Shown: one piece after another, positions 12,636 to 20,157 of the stretch
Layout: every line of letters starts with the position of its first letter
How positions within the stretch are numbered: the stretch's first letter is position 1
Source of the DNA: Lysobacteraceae bacterium
Lineage (GTDB): Bacteria > Pseudomonadota > Gammaproteobacteria > Xanthomonadales > Xanthomonadaceae
Length of the DNA stretch: 60,525 bases
Assembly (NCBI GenBank): GCA_028868545.1
Contig: JAGWUF010000009.1
Span: 1-60,525, forward strand
Direction: 5' to 3'
Notes under the pieces: model-generated
Told to the model about the DNA's origin: nothing
The model's database searches: none
What the model saw: only the letters and a program-made list of their open reading frames with translations
Program-made: the position numbers and the translations under genes

Positions 12636-13465
12636 TGGAACGCGTCGAGCACCACGCCAGCTTCGGTGGCGTACAGGAAGTCTGGCAGCACCGTTCGCAA
12701 ACGCTGGACTGCACGATGCGCATCGCCATCTACCTGCCGCCGCAGGCGCAGCACGGCCCGGTGCCGGTGCTGTACTGGTTGTCGGGCCTCACCTGCAGCG
12801 AGCAGAACTTCATCACCAAGGCCGGCGCGCAGCGCTACGCGGCGGAACACGGCATCGTGATTGTCTGCCCGGACACCAGTCCGCGCGGCGACGGCGTGGC
12901 GGACGCCGACGGTTACGATCTCGGCAAGGGCGCCGGCTTCTACGTCAACGCCACACAGGCGCCGTGGGCGGCGCATTACCGGATGTACGACTACGTGGTC
13001 GAGGAATTGCCGACGCTGATCGAGGCGCATTTCCCGGTGACGGATGCGCGCGCGATCAGCGGGCATTCGATGGGCGGCCACGGCGCGCTGGTGCTGGCGC
13101 TGCGCAAGCCGGGGCGCTATCGCAGCGTGTCGGCGTTTTCGCCGATCGTTGCGCCCTCGCTGGTGCCATGGGGGCAGAAGGCGTTCGCCGCCTATCTGGG
13201 TGAGGACGTCGAGGAATGGAAGCAGTACGACGCCAGCGCACTGATCAAGGCGGCAGCGGAAAAATTGCCGATGCTGATCGATCAGGGCGAAGCCGACGAA
13301 TTCCTCGATGCCCAGCTGCAGCCGTGGCGGCTGAAGGACGCCGCCGATGCGGCCGGGTATCCGCTGTACCTGCGCATGCAGCCGGGTCATGACCACAGCT
13401 ACTACTTCATCGCCAGCTTCATCGGCGAGCACATCGCCCATCATGCGGCCGCGTTGCGCGTCTGA
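12635..13465 (+). CDS. fghA: S-formylglutathione hydrolase
   Basis: A 276-residue serine hydrolase (esterase D family) that splits S-formylglutathione into formate and glutathione, completing formaldehyde detoxification. The alpha/beta-hydrolase fold shows the oxyanion/substrate region [20 protein letters not shown], the nucleophile elbow GHSMGG, a later Asp in DQGEADEFL, and the catalytic His in [11 protein letters not shown]. The ATG shares its A with the adhC stop codon. It faces the PP-loop ATPase gene tail to tail, only 9 bases apart. Confidence 0.96.
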
Positions 13466-13474
13466 GCGGCTTGC

Positions 13475-14158
13475 TCAGGCCAGCGTGAAGTCGGTATAGA
13501 CGAAGCGCGCATCGCGCAGCACGGTGTCGCCGGTTTGCAGCGCCAGTGGCGTGCTGAACATCGGCCCGGCGCAGACGCAGGTGTGGAATTCGCCGCGCTC
13601 GCCGCAGGGGTCGGCGGCGGGCGACAGTTCGGACAGCAGCGCGGCATCGAAGGCGCGGCCTGCGAATGCGGCGTCCAGCTGGGTGGTGTCCACGCAACAC
13701 AGGTGGGCGCGCAGGCCGCCAGCGAGCATTTCCCGCGCCAGCGTTGCGGTGTCGCTGCCGAACAGCGGGAACAGCGGCGTCCAGCCCAGTTGTGCGCACA
13801 GCGCCTCGCGCCATGCGCGGATATCCGGCAGGAACAGATCGCCGTAGGCGATGTGCGCGAGCCCGGGCCAGCGTGCGCGTGCGGACGCCAGCGCCTGCGT
13901 GAAGCTGGCGACGTAGGCATCGTTGTCGGCGGCCTGCGGAATCCACGCCTCGACCAGCGGCAGCCCGGCGGCACGGGCCTGCGCGTGCAGCACGTCGCGG
14001 CGGATGCCCTGCATCGATACGCGATCAAAGCCTTCGGTGAGGGTGGTGAGCAGGCCCACCACCTCGACCTCGCCGCGTTGTCGCAGCGCGCGCAGGGCCC
14101 ACGCGGCGTCCTTGCCGCCGCTCCAGGACAGCAACGCGGGGATGGCCGGGGAACGCAA
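13475..14158 (-). CDS. Dph6-like PP-loop ATP pyrophosphatase
   Basis: A 227-residue cytoplasmic protein with an N-terminal PP-loop SGGKD (WSGGKDAAWALRAL) that binds and adenylates with ATP. Other features are LLTTLTEGFDRVSMQGIRRDVL and a central IAYGDLFLPDIRAWREAL of the Dph6/diphthine-ammonia-ligase-like family. Eukaryotic and archaeal Dph6 amidates diphthine on EF2; bacteria have no diphthamide, so the bacterial role is unknown. The C-terminal part (CGERGEFHTCVCAGPMF) matches the conserved second half of the family. No ATG fits: a TTG at 14158 is the only start that keeps the PP-loop, and it lies eight bases after the preceding gene's stop. Probably cotranscribed with the 114-residue unknown upstream. 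Confidence 0.8.
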   Translation of the reverse strand: MRSPAIPALLSWSGGKDAAWALRALRQRGEVEVVGLLTTLTEGFDRVSMQGIRRDVLHAQARAAGLPLVEAWIPQAADNDAYVASFTQALASARARWPGLAHIAYGDLFLPDIRAWREALCAQLGWTPLFPLFGSDTATLAREMLAGGLRAHLCCVDTTQLDAAFAGRAFDAALLSELSPAADPCGERGEFHTCVCAGPMFSTPLALQTGDTVLRDARFVYTDFTLA

Positions 14159-14166
14159 GGGCGCGC

Positions 14167-14511
14167 TCAGTCGGCGGTCACGTCACGCAACTGCCAACCG
14201 TGCCCCGCCAGCAGGGCCATGCGTTGGCGCAGCAGGGCGGAGGGCAGGTGGGTGACGACTTCCAGCTCGACGTGCAGGTCGTTTTGCCTGCCGGTGACCA
14301 CGGCCGCGGCGTCGGTGGCACCCAGCGCCGGATCGACGTCGTCGGGTTCGGCTTGTTTTGCGCTCCAGCGGTCAAACAGCGTGGTGGTGCGCAGCGCCTC
14401 CTGCAGTTCTTCGGCAAGGGCCTCGGCGCCCTGCGCATGGAAGCTCAAATCGGCATCACCGCCGCGGGCCTGGGCGGGGACGGGCAGACGGATGTAATAG
14501 CGGGTTGGCAT
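14167..14511 (-). CDS. Conserved hypothetical protein, 114 residues
   Basis: I do not recognise a named domain. The protein begins MPTRYYIRLPVP, is predicted soluble and acidic, and has an Ala/Glu-rich helix (AEALAEELQEALRTTTLF) followed by a beta-rich end (DLHVELEVVTHLPSALLRQRMALLAGHGWQLRDV). The ATG at 14511 is clear and codon use matches its neighbours, so it looks like a real gene. It sits eight bases before the PP-loop ATPase on the same strand, suggesting a two-gene unit. It could be a substrate-binding partner or simply a bystander. Confidence 0.6.
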   Translation of the reverse strand: MPTRYYIRLPVPAQARGGDADLSFHAQGAEALAEELQEALRTTTLFDRWSAKQAEPDDVDPALGATDAAAVVTGRQNDLHVELEVVTHLPSALLRQRMALLAGHGWQLRDVTAD

Positions 14512-14558
14512 GCGTCATCCAATGACTACGGTGTGCAGCTGCCATTCTGCACCAACCT

Positions 14559-15500
14559 TCATTCGAATTTGCGGGGTTCCGCTGCGAACGCCAGCACCAT
14601 CGCGCCCCTGCCCACGTTCACCAGGCCGGACAGCCCCATGAAGCTTTCGAATACCTCGACGTTGTGTGCAGCGCAGACTTCGCGCAGACGGTCGTAACCG
14701 GGCAGCTTGCGCATCTCCGCCAGGTCACCGCCGTAGCTCAGGCACAGGGTGGGGCTGAGCAGGCCGGCTTGCACCTGTTTGCAGGCGAAATTGAACATCT
14801 TTTCGGTGGCGGCATTGAAGCCCTTGATCTTGCCCACCGGGCCGGTTTCGCCCTTGTTGCAGTGCAGGACGGGCTTGATGTCCAGCGCCGTGCCCAGTGC
14901 CGCACTGAAGAAGCTGACACTCTTGTCGCCGCGCTTCTTGATGCGATTGCGCAGGTAGTGCAAATCCGGCGGCACCATGTAGCCCTGGATGTTGTTGGCC
15001 AGGCTTTCCAGGTGCGCGCGGATCTTTGGCGGGGTTTCGCCGGCAGCGCGCATTCGGGCCGCTTCGATCACCAGCACCCCGACCGCGGCAAACACGTTCT
15101 GGCTGTCGATCACGCGCAAGGCAAACGGCGTGGTGTTGCCGGTTTCCGCACGCACCGGCTTGTAGTCATTGAGGATGGTGTAGCTGGCCTGCACGGCATT
15201 GTCGTAAATACCGCTGCGGGTGCGGGTGGTGGTGATGCAGAAGACATAGTCGTAGTCGTGCACCAACTTGCCCAGGAACAGGTCGTGCACCTGCTGCACG
15301 GTGTAGGGCGTGGTATCGGCTTCGAAGGCGCGTTCGGCGGTTTCACCGCTCAGGAAGCTCATGGTGGCCTCCTCGCTGCGTGTATCCGCCAGCACCGCCT
15401 GCCCGATCTGGATGGTGACCGGCAAGATGACGATGTTCTCGCGCTCGAGAAAGTCGTTGGGAAGATCGCAGGCCGAGTCCGTGATGATGCCGATACGCAT
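14559..15500 (-). CDS. DegV family fatty-acid-binding protein
   Basis: A 313-residue cytoplasmic protein. The ATG at 15500 is chosen because it starts the family N-terminus MRIGIITDSACDLP; the frame upstream is Arg-rich and not coding. DegV/FakB proteins bind a fatty acid between two domains and, in Firmicutes, present it to the kinase FakA. Here the family features are TDSACDLPNDFL, the variable loop replacing a substrate-adjacent region, YDYVFCITTTRTRSGIYDNA, RVIDSQNVFAAVGVLV, and the C-terminal FMGLSGLVNVGRGAMVLAF. No fakA-like kinase is adjacent, so its partner is unknown. It diverges from the AMP nucleosidase gene over a 200-base gap. Confidence 0.85.
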   Translation of the reverse strand: MRIGIITDSACDLPNDFLERENIVILPVTIQIGQAVLADTRSEEATMSFLSGETAERAFEADTTPYTVQQVHDLFLGKLVHDYDYVFCITTTRTRSGIYDNAVQASYTILNDYKPVRAETGNTTPFALRVIDSQNVFAAVGVLVIEAARMRAAGETPPKIRAHLESLANNIQGYMVPPDLHYLRNRIKKRGDKSVSFFSAALGTALDIKPVLHCNKGETGPVGKIKGFNAATEKMFNFACKQVQAGLLSPTLCLSYGGDLAEMRKLPGYDRLREVCAAHNVEVFESFMGLSGLVNVGRGAMVLAFAAEPRKFE

Positions 15501-15700
15501 GTGCTGCCCCTGTAATTCAACCCATACTTTCCAGAACGTACCGCAAAGGCCGTGCTTTTGCACGAGGCAGCGCAAACTTTCAATGCTGCGTCGCCGCAAA
15601 CACGGGTGCATGTTCTTGCGGGTTGCCCGATGGCATGCTGCATGGGTGCGCGGCGCGCGCAAGGACGCGATCCGGCACTTTCGAGAAGGTACAACCACGC

Positions 15701-16477
15701 ATGAAAAGCAAACAGGAAATCGTCGACAACTGGCTGCCGCGCTATACCGGCGTGCCGCTGGAAAGCTTCGGCCAGCACATCCTGCTGACCAATTTCGGCG
15801 GCTATCTGGCGCATTTTTCGGAGATGACCGGCGCACCCATCGTCGGGTTGGATCGGCCGATGCCCAGCGCCACCGCCGACGGCATCACCCTGATCAATTT
15901 CGGCATGGGCAGCCCCAACGCCGCCACGGTAATGGACCTGCTGTCGGCGATCTGCCCGCGGGCGGTGCTGTTCCTGGGCAAGTGCGGCGGGCTGAAGAAG
16001 AAGAACCAGCTGGGCGACCTGATCCTGCCGATCGCCGCGATCCGCGGCGAGGGCACCAGCGACGACTACCTGCCGGCGCAGGTGCCGGCGCTACCGGCGT
16101 TCGCGATGCAGCGCGTCATCTCCACCAGCATCCGCGATCTGGAGCTGGACTACTGGACCGGCACCGTGTTCACCACCAACCGCAGGGTCTGGGAACATGA
16201 CGACGCCTTCAAGGAGCGCCTGCGCACGATGCGCTGCATGGCCATCGACATGGAAACCGCGACCATCTTCGCCGCCGGTTTCGCCAACCGCATTCCCTGC
16301 GGCGCGCTGCTGCTGGTGTCCGACCAGCCGATGATTCCCGAAGGCGTGAAGACCGAGGCCAGCGACGCCAAGGTGTCGGCCGAGTTCGTGCGCAACCACA
16401 TCAAGGTCGGCATCGAATCGCTGAAGCTGATCCGCCGCAACGGCAAGTCGGTGCGGCACCTGAGGTTCGACGAGTGA
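15701..16477 (+). CDS. amn: AMP nucleosidase (short form)
   Basis: A 258-residue member of the purine nucleoside phosphorylase superfamily that hydrolyses AMP to adenine and ribose 5-phosphate. Seen are LINFGMGSPNAATVMDLL, the phosphate/ribose-site LFLGKCGGLKKKNQLGDLILPIAAIRGEGTS and, near the C-terminus, MRCMAIDMETATIFAAGF with the catalytic MET-Glu. LVSDQPMIPEGVKT follows. It lacks the regulatory N-terminal domain of the 480-residue E. coli Amn; the short form is usual in xanthomonads and Bacteroidetes. The ATG 15701 follows a GAGAAGG site ten bases away. It overlaps the next gene by four bases. Confidence 0.87.
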   Translation: MKSKQEIVDNWLPRYTGVPLESFGQHILLTNFGGYLAHFSEMTGAPIVGLDRPMPSATADGITLINFGMGSPNAATVMDLLSAICPRAVLFLGKCGGLKKKNQLGDLILPIAAIRGEGTSDDYLPAQVPALPAFAMQRVISTSIRDLELDYWTGTVFTTNRRVWEHDDAFKERLRTMRCMAIDMETATIFAAGFANRIPCGALLLVSDQPMIPEGVKTEASDAKVSAEFVRNHIKVGIESLKLIRRNGKSVRHLRFDE

Positions 16478-17016
16478 ACCGCGGAACCGCTACCGCCCTG
16501 CTCGGGTTCTGGCGCGAGGCGGGCATGGGCAAGTGGTTCCGCGGCGGCGCGGCGTTCGACGAAGAATGTCGCGCGCGCTGGCAGGACGCGCATTTCGCCG
16601 CATCACGGCGCGAACACGACGACTGGATGGCCGATGCCGACGGCGCGCTGGCGCTGGTGCTGCTGCTGGATCAGATTCCGCGCAACATTTTCCGCGCCAG
16701 CGGCCACGCCTTCGCCACCGACCCGCTGGCGCTGCACTGCGCCACGCGCGCCATCGACGCCGGCTTCGATGCACGGGTCGAGCCGGCGCTGCGGTTCTTC
16801 TTCTACCTGCCGTTCGAGCATTCCGAAGCGCTGGCCGACCAGCAGCGCGCGGTGGCACTGTTCACCGCGCTGGACGATGCCGGCCTGCTGGGCTACGCGG
16901 TGGCGCACCGCGACGTGATCGCGCAGTTCGGCCGCTTCCCGCATCGCAACGCCGCGCTGGGGCGGGTCAACACGCCCGACGAGCAGGTGTGGCTGGATGC
17001 GGGTGGCGGGTTCTGA
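16474..17016 (+). CDS. DUF924 family protein
   Basis: A 180-residue soluble protein of unknown function. Family signature parts are visible: an N-terminal LLGFWREAGMGKWFRGGAAFDEEC, then GALALVLLLDQIPRNIFRASGHAFATDPLAL, then FFYLPFEHSEALADQQRAVALF, and finally IAQFGRFPHRNAALGR. The GTG start at 16474 overlaps the AMP nucleosidase stop (GTGA), so translation is coupled. Structures of the family are all-helical (TPR-like); no catalytic role is established. It ends just before a perfect palindromic repeat. Confidence 0.85.
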   Translation: MNRGTATALLGFWREAGMGKWFRGGAAFDEECRARWQDAHFAASRREHDDWMADADGALALVLLLDQIPRNIFRASGHAFATDPLALHCATRAIDAGFDARVEPALRFFFYLPFEHSEALADQQRAVALFTALDDAGLLGYAVAHRDVIAQFGRFPHRNAALGRVNTPDEQVWLDAGGGF

Positions 17017-17020
17017 GTTT

Positions 17021-17044
17021 CCTTCTCCCGCCGGCGGGAGAAGG
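17021..17044. repeat. Perfect 24-bp palindrome, xanthomonad-type intergenic repeat and probable bidirectional terminator
   Basis: CCTTCTCCCGCC is followed directly by its reverse complement GGCGGGAGAAGG, and then by GTGCCCGAAGGGCGGATGAG. Hairpins of this kind (CTCCCG...CGGGAG followed by GGTGCCCGAAGGGCGGATGAGG-like DNA) recur between genes in Xanthomonas, Stenotrophomonas and Lysobacter genomes, in my recollection. It lies between two converging genes, DUF924 and the glutaredoxin fusion, so it can stop both transcripts, although no strong T-run is present. Confidence 0.7.
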
Positions 17045-17071
17045 TGCCCGAAGGGCGGATGAGGGCGCGCC

Positions 17072-17995
17072 TCAGTAGCGCGCCACCGCCGGATCCAGGT
17101 CGGCCCAGGCCACGGTGCCGCCGGCGACGTTGTAGAGCTCCTTGAAGCCCAGCGCGCGGAAGTGCTCCGCCGCCTGCGCGCTGCGCGCGCCCGACTGGCA
17201 CAGGAACGCCAGCGCGGTGCCCTTCGGCAGCGCCTCGATTTCCGCCACGCCGTCGTCGAAATGGCGATAGGCCACCGGCGCTTCGGCCATCAGGCGCTCG
17301 TCCAGCGGGCGTACGTCCACCAGCACCAGAGTGCCGGCTTGCACGCGTTCGCGCACCTGCGCCGGGGTCAGCGCCTTCACCTTCGGCGGCGCGTTGGGGT
17401 TGTCGATGATGAGGCCCTTGCCGCGGGCGTCGTCGGCCCAGTCGATGGTCATGCCGCGCGCGCGCTGCGCGCTGACCAGGTCGAACTGGGCGCGGATGCC
17501 GGCGGATTCGCTGGCGATCGCGGCATCGTCCAGCGGCGCCAGCTGCAGACGGGCGTTGTAGCCCTTGTCCACCTCGACCTGCAGGGCGTAGCCCTCGCCG
17601 GCGTTGGCCAGCGCGGACTTCAGCATCTCGGCCGCGGCCGGGGTGATGGTGATCTGCGGCGGCGTGCGGTCGGGCGCGGCCACGCCCAGCGCGGCGTGCA
17701 GCTCGCCGCTGGCGGCCATCTGGGTGACGATGTCGCAGCCGCCGACCAGTTCGCCGCGGATGTACAGCTGCGGGATGGTCGGCCAATCACCGTAGAGCTT
17801 GATGCCATCGCGGATTTCCGGGTCGGCCAGCACGTTGACGTGGGCGTAGTCGGCACCGGTGGCGTCCATCGCCGCGGCGGTCTTGGCCGAGAAGCCGCAC
17901 TGCGGCGCATCCGGCGTGCCCTTCAGGAACAGCACGACGGGGTTGGCGGAGAGGACGGATTCGATGCGGGCGCGCAGGGCGGGGTCAAGCGACAT
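17072..17995 (-). CDS. Monothiol glutaredoxin - A-type (HesB-like) - rhodanese fusion protein
   Basis: A 307-residue, three-domain protein starting at ATG 17995 (MSLDPALRARIE). Residues 1-105 are a Grx4-type monothiol glutaredoxin with active site CGFS (33-36), TIPQLYIRGELVGGCD and the glutathione-binding WPT; such proteins bind and deliver [2Fe-2S] clusters with glutathione. Residues 113-200 resemble an A-type iron-sulfur carrier (ITITPAAAEMLKSAL, LQVEVDKG, GLIIDNPNA), but the three cluster-ligating cysteines are absent. Residues 208-303 form a rhodanese domain with active-site Cys266 (FLCQSGARSA). The fusion couples cluster transfer with sulfane-sulfur chemistry. It starts 70 bases downstream of the SGNH hydrolase start region and is convergent with DUF924. 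Confidence 0.9.
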   Translation of the reverse strand: MSLDPALRARIESVLSANPVVLFLKGTPDAPQCGFSAKTAAAMDATGADYAHVNVLADPEIRDGIKLYGDWPTIPQLYIRGELVGGCDIVTQMAASGELHAALGVAAPDRTPPQITITPAAAEMLKSALANAGEGYALQVEVDKGYNARLQLAPLDDAAIASESAGIRAQFDLVSAQRARGMTIDWADDARGKGLIIDNPNAPPKVKALTPAQVRERVQAGTLVLVDVRPLDERLMAEAPVAYRHFDDGVAEIEALPKGTALAFLCQSGARSAQAAEHFRALGFKELYNVAGGTVAWADLDPAVARY

Positions 17996-18065
17996 GGCAG
18001 GCACTTCGGTGAAGGGGAAGAACCGCGATTCTACGCCGCCGCAGATGAGCGGCCGCTGATGCGGG

Positions 18066-18674
18066 TCAAGCAGTGGCGGCCAACAGCCCCTGCGCCACTG
18101 GCAGCGCGGCGTCGGCCCAGCGTGCGTACTGCGTGGCCGAGGGATGCAAGCCGTCTTCCGCCAGCATGTCGTCAGTGCGGCTGCGGGAAATCGCGGTGAT
18201 GTCCACGAACGCCACGCCTGCGGCGGCGCAGAGTTCACGCGCAGTGGCGTTGTAGGCGTCCAGTTCCTGCGCGATCCGGCGCGGGCTGCGCAGTTCGCGG
18301 CGGGCGAACGGGGTCACGCCCCAGTCGGGGATCGACAGCACCAGTACCCGCGCAGCGCGCTGGCGCGTTAGCGCAATAGCGCGTTGCAACAGCGCCGCGA
18401 ACTCCTCGCGATAGTTGTCCACGCTGCGCCCGCGGTACTGGTTGTTGACGCCGATCAGCAGGCTGACGAAGTCCCGATCGCCCAGCGGCTCGGCCGCGTC
18501 CATTGCCGCCGCCAGCTCGTCGGTGGTCCAGCCGGTCTTGGCAAGAATGCGGGGCTCGGCGATGGCGATGCCGGCTTCGCGCAATCGCGCCGCCAGCAGC
18601 ACCGGCCAACGGCCCGCGGCCTCGATGCCCTCGCCGATGGTGTAAGAATCGCCGAGGGCGAGGTAGCGGATCAT
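18066..18674 (-). CDS. SGNH/GDSL-family hydrolase
   Basis: A 202-residue esterase-like protein. SGNH blocks are clear: block I LALGDSYTIGEG (Ser10 nucleophile), block III IGVNNQYRGRS (Asn), and block V DGLHPSATQY with the catalytic Asp and His. Block II Gly is in the AKTGWTTDEL segment. There is no signal peptide, so it is probably cytoplasmic. Substrate unknown: family members act on lipids, acetylated sugars or thioesters. It lies 9 bases after the aminotransferase gene on the same strand and is probably cotranscribed with it. Confidence 0.87.
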   Translation of the reverse strand: MIRYLALGDSYTIGEGIEAAGRWPVLLAARLREAGIAIAEPRILAKTGWTTDELAAAMDAAEPLGDRDFVSLLIGVNNQYRGRSVDNYREEFAALLQRAIALTRQRAARVLVLSIPDWGVTPFARRELRSPRRIAQELDAYNATARELCAAAGVAFVDITAISRSRTDDMLAEDGLHPSATQYARWADAALPVAQGLLAATA

Positions 18675-18683
18675 GCGTCTTGC

Positions 18684-19943
18684 CTACGCCACCGCGCTCT
18701 GTCGCTGCGCGCGTTCGGCGCGGCGGGTCAGCACGCGGTCGATGCGCGAAAACACTTCGCGCAGCACCGGTGCCTCCGGCAGCAGGGTGACGCGGAAGTG
18801 GTCGCGGTAGGGCACGTTGAAGCTGGTGCCGGGAACGATCAGCACGTCCTCCTGCTCCAGCATCTCCAGCGCGAAGTCGTGGTCGTCGAAGCCCTGCGCG
18901 GCGGCACCGACGATGCGCGGGAAGCCGTACAGCGCGCCGGCCGGTGGCACCAACGACAGGTGCTCGCTGGCGGCGCAGCTGTCGATCAGCGCGCGCCGGG
19001 TTTCGTACAGGCGGCCGCCGGGGCAGATCAGTCCGCCGATGGTGTCGGTGCCGTGCAGCGCCTGCTGGATCGCGAACTGCCCGGGCACGTTGGCGCACAG
19101 GCGCAGCGCGCCGAGCAGGTCGAGCGCATGGTGGAAGTCGCCGCAGGCCATCGGGTCGCCGCTCAAAACCGCCCAACCCACGCGCCAGCCGCAGGCGCGG
19201 TGCACCTTCGACAGGCCGCCGAAACTCATGCACGGCAGGTCGCCGGCCAGCGGCGCGACCGGCTGGAACACGGCGTCGTCGTAGAGGATGCCGTCGTAGA
19301 TCTCGTCCACCAGCAACAGCAGCCGATAGCGTCGCGCGATTTCCACGATCCGCTCCAGCAGCGCACGCGGATAGTTCGCGCCGGTGGGGTTGTTGGGGTT
19401 GATCAGCACGATCGCGCGGGTGCGCGAGGACACCAGCGATTCGATCTGCTCGGGGTCGGGTAAAAAGCCGTTGTCGCGGTCGCATTTGTAGTAGACCGGG
19501 CGGCCGTCGTTGAGGATGGTGGCGGCGCTCCACAGCGGGTAGTCGGGCGAGGGCACCAGCACTTCCTCGCCGGGGTTGAGCAGCGCACGCAGGGAGATGT
19601 CGATCAGTTCCGACACACCGTTTCCGACGAACACCCGCTCCGGCGAAGCGTTGGGGGTGCCGCGCAGGCGATGGAATTCGGCAATGGCCTCGCGCGCTTC
19701 CGGCAGGCCCTGCTGGTGGGTGTAAGGGTCGGTGCGGGCGATGCCGCCGGCGATGGCGTCCTGCAGGTGCTCCGGCGCACGGAACCCGAACGCACCGGGG
19801 TTGCCGATGTTGAGCTTGATCAGCTTGCGGCCTTGCCCTTCCAGCTCCCGCGCGCGCCGCGCCAATTCGCCGCGGATTTCGTAACGGACTTCGGTGAGGC
19901 GGGTGCGGGTGGCGATCTTGTTGCGGGGGTTGAACGACGACAT
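18684..19943 (-). CDS. alaA: PLP-dependent aminotransferase, AlaA-like (class I/II)
   Basis: A 419-residue fold-type I aminotransferase, most like the glutamate-pyruvate transaminase AlaA. Start: ATG 19943 (MSSFNPRNKIATRTRLTEVRYEIRG) rather than an in-frame TTG ten codons upstream. Features are KLNIGNPGAFGF at 43-54, the cofactor region VGNGVSELI, INPNNPTGAN (181-190), VDEIYDGILYD, and the Schiff-base Lys246 in SFGGLSKVHRACGWR, followed by the family VPGTSFNVPYRDHFRVTLLP. It likely makes alanine from pyruvate, but exact amino-donor specificity cannot be read. It diverges from rsgA over 214 bases. Confidence 0.85.
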   Translation of the reverse strand: MSSFNPRNKIATRTRLTEVRYEIRGELARRARELEGQGRKLIKLNIGNPGAFGFRAPEHLQDAIAGGIARTDPYTHQQGLPEAREAIAEFHRLRGTPNASPERVFVGNGVSELIDISLRALLNPGEEVLVPSPDYPLWSAATILNDGRPVYYKCDRDNGFLPDPEQIESLVSSRTRAIVLINPNNPTGANYPRALLERIVEIARRYRLLLLVDEIYDGILYDDAVFQPVAPLAGDLPCMSFGGLSKVHRACGWRVGWAVLSGDPMACGDFHHALDLLGALRLCANVPGQFAIQQALHGTDTIGGLICPGGRLYETRRALIDSCAASEHLSLVPPAGALYGFPRIVGAAAQGFDDHDFALEMLEQEDVLIVPGTSFNVPYRDHFRVTLLPEAPVLREVFSRIDRVLTRRAERAQRQSAVA

Positions 19944-20157
19944 CGGGGCAAGCTGCGGACTGGGGGGAGTCAAGACTAGCGGAAATGGTGCTGCATTGCG
20001 GAAAAGCGCTTTCTCGCGCCGGGGCCTACCGCCGGGTGGTCGCTGCGCGGCTCAAATGCCGCTACGCGATCCATCCGACGGTCTCCCCGGCCCCGATTGC
20101 GGAAGCCGGTTGCCTGAAGCAGGGCTAGAATCCCCGAATGCCGCCCATCGCCCGCCC

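Noticed and set aside
15551-15564. CGTGC-TTTT-GCACG hairpin between degV and amn
   Set aside because: Five-base stem only and no clear regulatory placement; likely chance.
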